A stretch of DNA of 64,000 nt from Centroberyx gerrardi (GCF_048128805.1 NC_136016.1:17506176-17570175); one strand, 5' to 3'; positions 10,710 to 23,605 are shown, counted from the first letter of the stretch. Made by a program: numbers and translations. The notes: generated by a model not told the origin, from the sequence alone.

Positions 10710-13700
10710 ATGGCTGAGGAGGACTACGGCAGCTTTGTGGACTGGAACCAGATGGGGGAGCTGGCCAAGAGCAGCGGGCCCACCAAGGTGGACTGTAAGG
10801 ACTTGAAAGAGTTCAAACAGATGGCTCGGCAAGGTCACTGGGCCAAGAACCACAAACTGCGTGCACAAGTCTATCAGCAGCTCATCAAAGCCATTCCCTG
10901 TCGTACAGTTACCCCAGATGCAGAAGTATATCGTGACCTCATGGGAAGTAAAGCCACCAAGAAGACCTCCACCTTCATCCCACTGCCGGAGTTTGTGGAT
11001 GGAAGTCCCGTGCCACGCTACTGCCTGAAGGCAGAGGCAGTGGCCTCGGCCCATCGGGTCATCTCCTGCCTGGCTGGACAGTTTCCAGATATTTCCTACT
11101 GCCCGGCGCTGCCCTCTGTCACCGCATTGCTCCTGCACTTCAGCGCAGATGAAGCACAGTGTTTTGAGCTCGTCAGCCGCATGCTGTCCTGCAATGAGCC
11201 AGGCAAACGACTACTAGACCAGACGTACCTGGCCTACGAGTCCAGCAGCATGACCTTCGGAGACCTGGCCAACAAGTACTGCCCAGCCGCCCACAAGCTG
11301 ATTGTTGCCACAGCCCAGGATGTGCTGGAGGTCTATTCAGACTGGCAGCGCTGGGTGCTGGGTGACCTGCCCTTCAACCATGTGGCCAGGGTCCTGGACG
11401 TCTACCTGGTGGAGGGCTACAAGGTCCTCTACCGAGTCGCCCTAGCCCTGCTCAAGTTCTATCGCAAGAACAAGGCAGGGGCTCAGGGGGGCCAGGCGGG
11501 CCAGCAGCAGCAGGACTCTGAGGGAGTCAGGGGGGACATTCAGGCATTCATTAAGGGCATCGGCTCCACCGTCACACCTGACAAGTTGCTAGAGAAGGCC
11601 TTTTCCATCCGTCTGTTTAGCCGTAAGGAGATCACCCTGCTGCAGCTCACCAATGAAAAGTCCCTGCAGCAGAAGGGAATCACTGTCAAACAGAAGCGGT
11701 ATGACCTATACATATATGATTTGTACTGGGTGGATTGTGAGCATCTTAGGCTGAGGAAACTAGGCTGTGCCTAGTGGGTTTACTTGGCAATCCTACTATC
11801 TATCCTGTGTCAAGTAAGGAGACTGAATCCCACATTCACTAAGATTGCAGTGCATGTGCAATAGCAAATTGCCTCAACCATGTTGATTTGCAAGACCTAA
11901 AAGAGGGAAATTAATGTCTCAATCATGAAGTAATTTATGTATATCAAGCTAATCCTTCATTCATTTGCAAGTAGTGTTCACAGTGCAATAGTGGGAGGGA
12001 AATGGATTTTGAAAATAATAATCAAGCACATCACATCGGCTCATTATTTGGAAATGATTCAACTCACATCGATCTTTCTGAGGGGAAATTGAAAGATTTA
12101 GGGATTTGCCAGATTCCTCATGAAGTAAATTCTCTGGATTACAAAATGCAAGCAACCAATGTTCAAGTTTTGGCTATTTTAAAATATGGCCAATCACAGT
12201 TGGACCACTGTGTAGACCTACTCAATTATTTTTGAATAATGCTAACTGCATGGCTAACTCCAGTCTTTATCCCACTACTTCTTACAACCAAGCGCACAAG
12301 TCATTGATATGATCTTAATCTTAATCAGCTGATTTGAGATGGGAGGGTCATAGCGATCATACCTTCAAGAGCCCAGCCCTTTATCTCGCCCAGGTTTCTC
12401 TATGGCTCTAATTAGAATTGGAATGGTCCACATCCGTGCCGCTTCCCCATTCATGCGAGTATAAATAAACACAGGACACGGTTCCTAGACCATAAACCAA
12501 ATCATGATGGTATGCTAGGAATGATAGGCATGCAGTCCTACAATTGTACAGAATCAGTTTGGAGTATTTAATACAATTTACCCCATGTGCACACTGCAGA
12601 CTGTATGAAGCCGGTAGATTAATTGCTAAAGCAGTTTCAACTGGTTTATTGGATGTCCAGTTTTTTAGGCTTTGTATTATGGCTTGCTTTGGAGGAATGG
12701 TTTAAGTTGTCAATCCTTGTCTCACATTCTGTTCTTGTTTCCTTTTTGTTTGGTTTTGCCACATCCTTTCCCATCCACCATCTTCTGTCTCATCTGCACC
12801 CCTGTGTTTACTTCATTTGGTTCTTTTACAGTTTTAGGTGGGTTCTCTTCTCTTCTCTTCTCTTCTCTTCTCTTCTCTTCTCTTCTCTTCTCTTCTCTTC
12901 TCTTCTCTTCTCTTCTCTTCTCTCCTCTCCTCTCCTCTCCTCTTCTCTTCTCTTCCCTTCTCTTCTCTTCTCTAATCTTCTCTTCAAAACCATTTCTTAT
13001 GTATGAAATAATGCTCATTAAGCCTTAAGTTAGATGTGCTCTTGTAGTTATGCTTGGTTATTCCTTTATGATGATGTACCATTTTGATTGGCCCAACATA
13101 ATTGCCTTGAATACAATAGCTGCTTCATCTGCTTTGGATTACTGATGAAAGGTTTGTGCATCACCAACTGTATGATCTGCCTCTCTTCCTTCCGCTTTAC
13201 CTCTCCATCTCTGCCTCCTGCCATAATATACTGCTATGTACCTCCTTCTTTTACTCTTCGTTCTACATAACGTACTTGTTTGTGTACTTTATTTCATCTG
13301 TCTATTGTTTTTACTGGTTGTGAAGCACTTTGTAAACTTAAGAAAGATAATAAATATAATCATTATTATTATCTTTCTTTGGGTCCCCAGGCGGAATGTG
13401 CAGCTAGCACTAAACCCTGAGACCTTCTCTTCAGAGATTGTCAGCGCCAAGGAGATGCGGGACATCTGGTCATGGATCCCCGAGCGCTTTGCCCTGTGCC
13501 AACCCCAGCTCCTCTTCACCACCTCCAACCACGGCTGCAGCCTTAACAGGTAGACCAGCGCCCACCTCAGCACACACATCTCACTTTGGGTTCCTGCTCA
13601 AGTTCTGTTTAGCCCTGATTCACAATTACAGAAGCCAGTACTATTCCACAAGAACAGATTCTACCTATCCTGATCAGCAGACTTGCCTTTATTGTCATGG

Positions 13701-14044
13701 AGTGAGTTTGCAGCCATTATGTTAAGCATTTCCTTCACATACGCCTGTTAGTTGGTTTATTCCCATAGTGAAAACAGAAGTAACTTAAGTAGGATAACAT
13801 GACCTGTGTACGAGTTTTGTTAATATTTATCCAGTGCTTCTATCTAACCTGTGCTTCAGTAAATCTTATCAATCCAAAGTACACCAGTATTGCCAATAAA
13901 GTGAGCCATTAAAAAAAGTCAATGAACCTTTTTCCCCAAACCAAACTAGTTAAACCCTCTCCTTCTCCCTCCAGATTCTACTCCCATTGTGAAGGCTACG
14001 AACCCACTCTGCTCCTCATCCGGACCACCGATGGCGATGTAAAC

Positions 14045-14085
<41 letters not shown>

Positions 14086-17000
14086 CAAACTGCCTCATGA
14101 CTCCCCTATTCATAGTATTCTCATGATGTCACATGCATTTCCTACCAATATAGTGCTTTACCATGTACACAGCTCATTGGCTGTGGCTGTCATTTGATTA
14201 TAATCACCTGTCACTTTATTACAATCACCTGTTATTTTCCTACCAAGATGGCCGTGTGGTGATGTAACAGAATACTATGAATACATTTTCACACACACAT
14301 CCATGTAGTAGTAAGATTGGATTGGAATATTTAAAATACACTTTGGAAAGCTTATCTCATCAACAGTGTTAATCCATATAATCCTTTTGATTCTTATCTG
14401 CTTATAACTTTTTTGCAGCCTACTATGCTGTGTCCACAGTGTATCTGATATTTTAGTTCTGGACACTGATGTAGGCTACATTTCTGACCTCTGACCTTTG
14501 GCACTCATATTCAACCTGCTGACTTAGGCTAGGGACACGGTAAAAGACTAAAAGGTTAAAATCCTGACTGATTTTGAAAACGCTTTGCATCACACACATA
14601 ACAGCAACTTTCCACGGATGTTTTTGTCTCGGTCTGCTCATGCTCACACTACATGATAAGACAAGGACGGAGTATCACACACGTAACTAACATGTACGTC
14701 AGTGATGTTTCAGGAGTCCGCAGTATACATAATTATCCTGCTGACTCCTGAAACATCACTGACGTACATTAATATGCACATTAATGCAACCTGCATTAAT
14801 GTAATGTCTTACAATAAATCTAATCTGTTTTACAATACATTTTTCGGGGGGTTGAAAATTTGGGTAAATCCGTGGCTGATGAGAGGCAGTCAACATGGGC
14901 AAGGACCTTAAATAGATACACAAGGGGCGTCCTGGTGGCTCAGTGGTCTAAGGCGCATTGAAACGCAACGTCCTGGATTCTAATCCGGCCCAGGATATCA
15001 TGAATATAACTTGTTAATATAAAATTTTTGCCTCACTTCACTGTAAACTGGGCTCTCATTGGCTATTGGCAGTCACCGCTCTTGGAATTAATCTGTGAAC
15101 CCCACACATGCGTCCAGATGTCAACCTCGTAAATATCAAACATGTCTGATATGATCGGAGCGGCTCAGATCGGTCTGCGAGACGATCAGGGTGGATAAGT
15201 CTGAATCTGTAAACTCCTCACACTACCAGATAAAATGTGTGGACAGTTGGGGTTCCCCCTCCTGATTGTTGGGATGGCCAAATATCGTGTTAATCGGCCT
15301 GATAACTCAACCTCAACTCCAACAATACTTCCATGTTCATGGCTGGCAACATCCTCTCATGTGTCCCCAGCCTTAGGGGATCCTCCTCCATGATCTGTCC
15401 ATATTTAGACCTATGGAGAGAAACTCACTCATTTTTATTCCCAGAAGAGTAGGGATTCCCTGTTCAGTACAACATAATTGCCCTGATATTAAATGTACCA
15501 GGTGAGGTGGAGTGGAGTCAACAAAACTGCCATAGCCCAGTTCCTGACTGAAATACTTCCCATTTCAGGCTCTTTCAGATCTCAGTCAAATGGAGAGATG
15601 ATGATCAGTAAATGGAGCTAGCCTAATGCATTTGAAAATAGACAGAGGCTCTATTCCGAGCCCACAAGAAGTGTCATTTGATTGGGTTTTGGTATTTTAC
15701 AGGCACGGACATCAGCAGCTTACTAATACCAGTCATCCAGCAGTATAAATTTTGGATCTTTTTTTTTTTTTAACGTCCAGAAAATGAAGCAAACCACTGC
15801 GGTGAATCTTGCTAATACTAATGGTTTTTTGCCTCAGGTATGTGGGGCCTTCCTCTCCACGGACTGGGAGGAGCGCAAGAGAGGAGGCAACAAAGTCAGC
15901 TTCTTTGGCACGGGGGAGTGCTTTGTCTTCAGGGTAAATTTATTCACAGTACTTTGTCTTTCTGGTTTATTTATTTCCATTGCAACCTATTGGTTTTTGC
16001 TTTTAAGTAATTTTAGGAAGCTTTTTAGGTAGATCAAATGTCCTTTCAAGGTAAGACGTTGCACTTCATTGCTTTTGAGCAGTGCCTCAATGTGGCCACC
16101 AGAGGGTGCCATCCACAATGTTTCCTTTAGCTCCTACTAGTGTCAGTGTGATTGGCCCCCTTTGGCCTCTCTGACTCCCATCTGGCTTCCCATCAGGAAA
16201 AGCCTGTCAAGCAGGTCAGAAGTCACTGGACCTTCATGGCCATGTCTGTCTTCCTCTGCAACAAAAAAAACACACACCATGCTTTTCTGCTTATGATGGT
16301 GCTGCATTAAGCTTTAGTTATCATAACACCTGGCCTGCAAATAGCAAATAGACAGGCTTTCTAATGCCTTCTGCATGAATTATTAACTTGGCTATCTGTG
16401 TTGATTCACAGCTGTGGGCTCTCTGAGCCTGCTCGCCAGAAAACACCATCATCTCACACACGCATACGTAAGCACACACAGATCGGAAACTCCTGTAACC
16501 CGAGCATCTCAGTACAATAGTATCTGACTGGGCCATCACCTGACACCAGAAGACACAGAGACAGAGAGCAGGGACTGACATCTATCAGACAGCCGTAGAG
16601 GAGTAGAGGGGCAGAGAAGGGAATTAATGAAGTACGACCTTTGCCTAAGCATAAAATAATCATGTCTGGTTATCACATGAAGCATCTCGTACTAATTATG
16701 TTTATCCATTTTGGAATCAAGATATAGGTTGTGTCCTTGGATAATTTTATCAATTATAAAGGTGTTATATTGTGAAATAAGCTAGGTAAATATTTATTTC
16801 TGTTTATATAGATGAATGTGAAAAACTGGTTTATTTAATGTGTGATGCTCAGCAACATAATTGATGATGAGCATTTGTCACTGCTGTGTTTCCCTGTCTA
16901 GCTGAAGCCAGAGATGGAGCGCTATGAGTGGGTGGTGATCCGCCACCCTGAGCTGGCCTCCTCCATCAAGGCCCAGGGCCAGCAGGACATGGCCTCCTCC

Positions 17001-18543
17001 GAGGTCCAAAACTCTGACAGCCAAAGCTTGCAGCAGCCTGAGAAACCCGCTGGAGACCTGTCACCCTTCCTCTCTGCCCGCCACTTCAACCTCAACTCCA
17101 ACAATACTTCCATGTTCATGGCTGGCAACTTTGACTCCATCATAGTGGGTGAGTGAGAGACAGAGGGAGGTTTATTTTCCCTAGGATGTATCAAAGGCAT
17201 TGCTGAAAGACACAGTCTGACATTTTATCTTAAACTCTTTATCAGTCATCTTTGGTGTCTGAGATAAGGAAACATGAGTCATACAAAATGCTGCTTGGCT
17301 AAAACCACTTCAGACTTGGCAGCAAGATAATGCAATACTATTACAAAATTTACTGAACTCTGGCAAAATCCAGTAAGATCCCCCTTTCCTTTGCCATGAG
17401 TTAAACTGATGATAGTGTCAAAGGAATCACTAAAATTGATAAGAAATTAAGTACCTCTCTTTGGCAAGTCTCTTTACATGAGTGTAAATCGTCAGTCATC
17501 CACTTTGTTAAAGGGAAAATCCACCCTAAAACACTTTAACTTTAAAACCGCTATTGCCGATGTACCTTGCATTTCTGCCCCATTTTGTTGCTTGGTCGTG
17601 TATTTTCTTATTCCCGTGGATAACTTACCAAACATTGACAACTTGTCATCACATCAAGATATTTCCAGCGCAGCTACAGTGGAGTTAGATAGCAGAAAAT
17701 GTTTCAGCGATCTAAAACATCAACGGTAAACGTCAGGGTGTGGTGTTAGTCGTTCACAATCAAAGAGCAAGAGCTTCTTTCTAGACTCAACATTTTGCAC
17801 CGACATTCAACCATCATACAGGGAGAAATCCTTCATAGAAGAGGCGAAGAGACCAATTTCTCCACCGACAGCAGCCCCAATAGACCATAATTCAATGCAA
17901 CCACAAAATATGTTGTGTTTCGATTAAGGGCCATGACTCTCGCTTTTCTTGACTGGAAAAACTCTCCCTCTGCTATCGCTACTGCTTTTTCCTCTCTCCA
18001 TCTACATGCCTAACCCACAGCTCAATGCAACAAGCTTATGCCTGTTCTCTGGGGGTTGTTGAAAGGCATTCTGGGAATCATAGGAAAGGGCTAACTGAAG
18101 TAGAAGTAGACGAGGCATGGTTAAGGGAAAATGGGTACACCAAAAAAGTAAATTACAACACTTCATCGCAAAATAACTCACTGAACATGACAGGTTGATA
18201 TATATAACAGTGTGAGAGTATCAAAGGATAGAATTTTAGAAGTGTGTTAGTGTAAACATAATACTGTGGCCATTATGTACATGCATCCTTCTTTCTTATG
18301 CTTGTATGTCAACATAAGCATGAAGAGAAAACATAAACCCAGTGTCTGCAGCCCCGGTATAACGCTCTGCTCTTCTCTGTGTAACCAGGTGGAGGTGAAG
18401 GCAACGCTCTCTACATCGACTCTGAGCTGAACCACGGGCGCACTGGCAGCTGCGCCACCTTTGACAACCCGCCGCTCTGTGCCGAGAGCTTCCAGGTCTC
18501 TGTGCTGGAAGTGTGGGGCTTCCAGGATACCATGGCCTCATAA
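10710..18543 (+). CDS. tbc1d24: TBC1D24, TBC and TLDc domain protein
   Basis: Coding exons 10710-11698, 13391-13549, 13975-14038, 15838-15933, 16902-17148 and 18389-18543 join in phase to give 569 aa (human about 559). Residues ~45-255 form a TBC (Rab-GAP-like) domain; ~343-569 form a TLDc domain ([31 protein letters not shown]). As in the mammalian protein, the TBC part is probably a poor or inactive GAP. Arg40 and Arg242, the basic-pocket residues reported to bind phosphoinositides, are both present. The family acts in synaptic vesicle and endosome traffic; human mutations cause epilepsy and deafness (DOORS syndrome). The start ATG has a good Kozak context (CACCATGG). A Gly/Gln-rich insert (~257-272) lengthens the interdomain linker. 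I did not find the small alternative micro-exon known between the first two coding exons in mammals. It lies upstream of atp6v0c, its human neighbour too. Confidence 0.96.
12842..12989. repeat. (TCTTC)n pentanucleotide microsatellite
   Basis: A long run of TCTTC/CTCTT units with internal TCTCC variants, in tbc1d24 intron 2 about 400 bp upstream of the next exon. It generates spurious Leu/Ser and Arg/Glu open frames on both strands. Confidence 0.95.
14046..14084 (+). repeat. (CA)n microsatellite next to the tbc1d24 exon 3 donor
   Basis: A sense-strand CA run starting about 7 nt after the donor GT at 14039-14040, which closes the 64-bp third coding exon. CA repeats in introns are bound by hnRNP L, so the position may matter for splicing. 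Confidence 0.9.
14692..14769. repeat. perfect hairpin, 27-bp arms, 24-nt loop
   Basis: Arm 14692-14718 (begins ATGTACGTCAGTG) is the exact reverse complement of 14743-14769. A second small palindrome (CATTAATGCA…TGCATTAATG) lies just downstream. Both are in tbc1d24 intron 4 (14039-15837, between the exons ending 14038 and starting 15838), next to a tRNA-like SINE head. Confidence 0.92.
14924..14996 (+). mobile_element. tRNA-derived SINE head
   Basis: A tRNA-like stretch with an A box (TGGCTCAGTGG, 14936-14946) and a B-box-like element (GGATTCTAATCC, 14975-14986) at normal RNA polymerase III spacing. No CCA-proximal stem closes properly and a non-tRNA tail follows, so it is a SINE head rather than a tRNA gene. 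Confidence 0.65.
17507..18240 (+). mobile_element. non-autonomous DNA element, copy 1
   Basis: Shares many blocks, in the same order, with 56905-57478: the opening AAAATCCACCCTAAAACACTT, a CATACAGGGAGAAATCC block, a TTTCTCCACC block, AAAGTAAATTACAACAC, and a closing ATATAACAGTGTGAGAGTATC. The first and last ~25 bases are imperfect inverted repeats of each other, best seen in copy 2. It lies in tbc1d24 intron 5 (17149-18388) and has no coding capacity. Confidence 0.7.
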
Positions 18544-20495
18544 TGGGACATGCATAGTGCTGTACACATAAACATAATCACAAATGCATAGTGTACATAC
18601 ATGCATACATACACACATACACACATACATACATATATATACATACATACATACTGTACATACATACATACATATGCATGCACACAAAATCAGTAAGTAT
18701 TTAAACACTGAAAAAGATTTAGACACCAACACTCACAATATAAAACGTCCAACAAGGTGTTTGAGGAAAAACCAGACATATGCAAACAAAACCACCTCCG
18801 TCCAGCAAATACACATATCGTTAAGTATTTTTATTTATTAATGCAGTTATCCTAATTTGAAAATATCATCAAGAATGTGAGTTTTTTTTTCTTGTTTGTT
18901 ATTGTTTTTTGTATTTACAGATTTTCATTATGTTGTACTACTATTTTTGTTAACCCTCCTTGAAAGGGTTTGGTTCTATGAAAAAAACGTTTTCAGGATT
19001 TGCTCTAGTTACAGCGAACAAGTGATTCAGCTACTTAAGCTTTTTTTTTTTCTTTTCTTTTCTTCTTTTTAAATATCTCTCTGGTCAGCTGTGATGTGTT
19101 CATGTTCGCGCTGAGCATTTGAATTTCTTAATCGACGTTCATTCATCTGTGCAATCTGGTTTAGCTCCAGTCGCCAAATTGTAGCTAGCAATGCAGTCCT
19201 AAAAAATCTAACTTTACCCGGCCATGTTGATAAACTGAGATTTATGATTAAGTATGTGAAGTTAAGTGTCCATTTGGTGAAGAGTGTTTTTAAATGTTGG
19301 AGTACCAAGACTTAAGATGCAGTCAAGTTGTACCAGGTCATGTTGTATGATTTTGGTTAAGCCCTGTTGTGCTTTTCCCCCTCTTACCGACTTATTGTAC
19401 ATATCTGGGAGATCTATCAGATAAGTTAATGTGTTGCTGTATTGCCGGTATATGTGTGTGTGAATATCAATGATGAATGTCAGTGTAGCTATTTTGCACC
19501 ATCTCTCTTATCAGCTCACCTATCTGTTTTGATTGATATTGCCGCTTCAGAAAGCCCCTGTGTATAGTATATGAATATTTTGGTCATTTGAATGATAGTG
19601 TGAACATTATTTTTTAAAAGAACAAACTGCGGGGAGTTTTTGGTTTACAACAAGTAGTGAAGATAAATGCAGTGTGTTCATCCTTCTTTCTACGCTCAGT
19701 TTTCTTGATATATCCGTCCTCCTCAGTATTGTGATAGTATCAAAACAAGTCCAGAATTGTATTGTGTTGGCTGAATGTTCTTGGGGCTATACAAAATTGA
19801 ATATTTGTATTGATCTGTATGTTCAAGGATGTGTTCCAGTGAAATATCAAATGAGTAACTACAGATGTATCCTACATGTGAAAGTACAGAAATACACTTC
19901 CAGTAGAGCAAATAACTCTCCTCTCTTTGTTTTATTGTCGAGCTCCTTTTGACTTTGACTCTTTTTTTCTTACTCAATCACATCTCTGCCCTTGCGAGGG
20001 GAGGATTGTGTTTCTTCAGACCCCGTCACAGAAGTGTGCCAGATGCCTTTTACAATCAGCTGACCCACAATCTAAACCCTAGTCCCTGTCTTCTTGGTAT
20101 TTTGCTGTATGACAAGTAGTTGCAACTCGGGTGCTTGTTTTCAATATTTTCAATCTAGTTGTATCATGATTCTACAAAGATTGTGCAATTATATACTTGT
20201 GTAATGCTATAGTATCAACCGTCCCTGTCATTAGTCATTAAGTGAAGTTTTTTCGGTGTCAGGGATTTCACTGCTAAATCTGTCTTCAGTGTATTTTTTG
20301 GCGCCCAAAACAAATTCAGCTTGTGTGTTTCTTCTCTTAAAGTTTTCAAAATTTAAAAAGATGTTTTTGATTAAAAAAAAAATGTAGATGTATGTGTCAT
20401 GAATCCATAATGATTTGGAGTATTTGAGTGTTGCCATTGGATACTCAAGAATAGGCCATCTTCTTCTATGGAATAAAGCAATAGATTTTGTTCTA
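18544..20495 (+). other. tbc1d24: tbc1d24 3' UTR (inferred)
   Basis: About 1.9 kb with no further coding exon, containing a CATA-rich microsatellite (about 18595-18670) and several T-rich runs. It ends at an AATAAA near 20472. The end is inferred from the signal only. Confidence 0.55.
20472..20477 (+). terminator. polyadenylation signal, tbc1d24
   Basis: Canonical AATAAA about 1.9 kb downstream of the stop codon. It is the best candidate in the 3' flank; other AT-rich variants occur. Confidence 0.5.
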
Positions 20496-20499
20496 ATAA

Positions 20500-23400
20500 A
20501 ATAATATATTAAAACCTACAAATACAGAAGCAAGCACCCTCCAACACTCTGTTTATATGAACTTGTAGGTGCAATCTAAAAACCACAAGAATGTGGTGAA
20601 AAAAACTTGATTTTACCTACTGTATCTTAAACTATACAATAGTTTGGTAAGATACATGAAATGGCAATGTGGCTAATAGCATATCTATAGGTCTGGGGAT
20701 AAAAGATTGTTGCAAGTGTGACTACTAAATTAGTCATAGGAAAAATGCTTCTTGATGCACACTGTCTATTTTTTGTTTGGAACCTTCTGACAGTGAACTG
20801 CATGACTGGAAAATATTTAACAGAAATGAGTAAGACTATATAGGTATAAATATATCTACCAAAGCCTGCTACTTGAAACAGTCAAAGTTAGATGTGGTGT
20901 AGGATTCAGTTTATTGAAGTTACTGTTAGATTTTGATCATAGTTAATAGTAAAATAGGCATCTTATAGGTGTATCCTGTACGCAGGTATTCTGTTGCAGT
21001 TCTGTTCTGTAGTACACATTTGATAACCAACTGCTATCAACTGTTACCCTCTGTTCTTCCTTTTTGTCAGGCATTCGATAAAACATCAATTTGAAAGCAT
21101 TCCAACTTTAAATAATTCAACACTGTCAATCACACCCTGATTCAAATGTATTATAGGCAATTCATTTGCAGTGGGCGTGGTCCGGCCTAGTGCATTGGGG
21201 GAATATACTGTAGTAGAGTAGACGGCAAAGTGGTCGAGTAATTCCTTCTCTTAAGTGGCATTGACTCGCCTCCTCTTGCCAAGGCTGTGCTGTTCATTCA
21301 GGATTCACACTCTGCTAATCGCACATGCGCTCCTATATTTAGCTGCTCCGTTGGGTGTTGGTCGGGCGCATCTCCTGAAAACCACGCTTTCCAGCCTCAA
21401 GCAGTAAGATGCTTAAGTGTTTAACCCTACATTGAGACGTGTCTCTCCTTGCCCAGCCCCCTCCTCTCGGACAGCAAGGAGTTGTGGACAGGGGATTAAG
21501 AAGCAGGCCACGAAAGGCCGGGCAAATATTGTTTTGGCACACGCTGACTGGTTGTTACTGGTTGTTGTGGGGGGAGGGGGGTCTGCTTACAGTGAATATC
21601 ATGTCACAAATCTGGCTTCTGGGCTGTATGTGCCATTGAATATGTGGCAGTAATAGAAAAATGTAAAATGTCATCCTTCTGTATGCAGGCTAAGGTCCTC
21701 TATGAAAAGATTTGTTCTCTCAAATGAAATACAATCACCATTCATGCAGGATTAAATCTATTCAATTTGCACAAGATTATATCCTGAGCATTTCGATCTG
21801 TAAATGATTTTGTTCATGCCAACAGGAATGAGGGATTGCAGTTATGATTTTGGCTTCACACTGAAACTAGCCCATATGAGACAAATGCCAAACCTGAGAG
21901 TGGCTTAGCTCAGCGACTTCCTTTATTTAGATCCTGGGCAAATCTTACTCAGAGAGAGTAGAGCTCTCAGTAGAGTAGTATCCTGCTCTGATTGTATCTC
22001 AAGTATTACAGCACAAGAACAAATGAAAGGTGATGGTTGTCTGAAAGCTGTCAATCTGTCTTAAGTTGCATTATATTGTACATAACCAATTGACAGTAAT
22101 ATTTTGATTCATGCCCCTTGTGAGAATTTCTCACAGTTCCCTGTTCAGTTTCCCCTGTTCCTTAAACAGAGTCTCAAAATATATACTGTCCTTATCCTCT
22201 CCTGTTACAATGCATTGATCAGTGCCACTCTGTGACAAGAGCATCCGCCTCGTCTTTGTGTTCATCCACCCAAAACAAACAGGAATGTACAATGTGTGGA
22301 TACGTATCATATTACAGTGTTTTGTTGAATGAACTGGTTGTGAATGCCTGCTGAATATGTATCCCAGATACAACATCATAACAAGCCAGCCTCAATGGAG
22401 AGGCTGCCTCCCTACCCACCTCAAACATCACAGTAAAGAGATTCCTAATCAATAAGTCAGTCAGTCAGTCAGCAGAGAAAGAGAAAATGAAGTGAAAATC
22501 ATCTCTATTCGGTTGTGACCTTTATGTTCTCAGTGCATCACTGCACACACACATCATTCCTGCCTCAAAATTATCTGTTTTTGATGCATAATGCGATGCT
22601 GAACCTTGGATTTGGCAGCCGGAGTAAGATGTTGGTCAAGGAAAGGGTATAAAGGGAGTTCGGCCTGTGATGCTGGTGTAGAAATTACATCACGAGTGAA
22701 GGGGCTTTTACAGTGATAAGGGGGGGGGGGGGGGGGGGGGGGCCTTTTCTGATGCTGACTGACTAGGCAATGCAGAGGGGGCGGATGGAGGGATGGATGG
22801 AGAGAGGAGGAGGCAGGGGGGACTGCACAAGCTCTCTCTGACTCACACACTTCGTCACTCCCATGCTGTCCGTAGCTCCCTTGGCCCCCTCCTCCCTCTC
22901 TTTGCCTGCACTTGCTGGGAGCTATACAGTGGAGTGGGGATTCTCGATTCCCTCCCCCACCACACACACACACACACAACCTCAAAATCTCTCACACTCA
23001 CGCTCCACATCACTGCTGCATATCACAGCTTACTGTAAAGCACCCTCTCCTGCGTGGTAGTGTCCTGGTGCAAAATGCAGACATGTATTTGAATATATGC
23101 AACATTTCACTATTTGGACAGGTGTGTCTAAGTTACCAATTTTGAGATTCCTTTAGAGAATGCCTGTTTATAATGCTAATAGAATAATAGTGCTGCTGTT
23201 TCTCTTGACTTTCACGGATATGGTAGATAGGATAACACATAAACCATATTCCTTTAGAGTAGCATTGAAATAGCATCCACACCCTCCTGCTCATCCCCAT
23301 CATTTCATCCCCCTGGTTCTGAAGGAGAGGTGAATGCCTAGATATCAAAGGGAAAGCCTGCAGCGGAGCACACCAAAGTGATGCCTGATAGGGGATGACC

Positions 23401-23560
23401 TTCAAAAACAAAAAAAGGAGCGAAAAAATAAACCACTTTCCTTGCATGGATAAAGGCAATTGCAATTTTAAAAGTGTCATTCTCATTTAATATATGCACT
23501 GTGTGGGGCGGTAAATCATTAACTGAGCTACTTTTAGTGCGCCCCCCTACACCCAGTCGA
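20500..23560. other. spacer between tbc1d24 and atp6v0c
   Basis: No coding exon supported. The stretch 21180-21420 is promoter-like, with CG-containing words, an NRF1-like CATGCGC near 21324 and a MEF2-type CTATATTTAG at 21333-21342. A run of 23 G residues sits at 22720-22742, followed by GGATG-rich sequence and short CA runs near 22965. Open frames here come from these low-complexity tracts. Confidence 0.5.
22720..22742 (+). repeat. 23-base poly(G) run
   Basis: An uninterrupted G run about 1.1 kb upstream of the atp6v0c start. Such runs can form G-quadruplexes and are also prone to assembly or sequencing error, so the exact length is doubtful. Confidence 0.85.
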
Positions 23561-23605
23561 TGATAGGTTTTATCCGTATGGCCAGTCAGGTGATATTTTC
23601 CGCTT

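Noticed and set aside
10680-11138. 152-codon minus-strand open frame
   Set aside because: Shadow of the GC-rich first coding exon of tbc1d24; the plus-strand protein is clearly the conserved TBC domain.
12722-13028. Long open frames on both strands rich in Leu/Ser or Arg/Glu
   Set aside because: Pure by-product of the TCTTC pentanucleotide microsatellite, which has no stop codon in several frames.
14924-14996. Possible functional tRNA gene
   Set aside because: Has A- and B-box-like motifs, but the acceptor stem does not pair and the sequence continues into a non-tRNA tail, so it is a SINE head.
22554-23060. Pro/His-rich and Thr/His-rich frames upstream of atp6v0c
   Set aside because: Generated by the poly(G) run and CA/CT low-complexity tracts.
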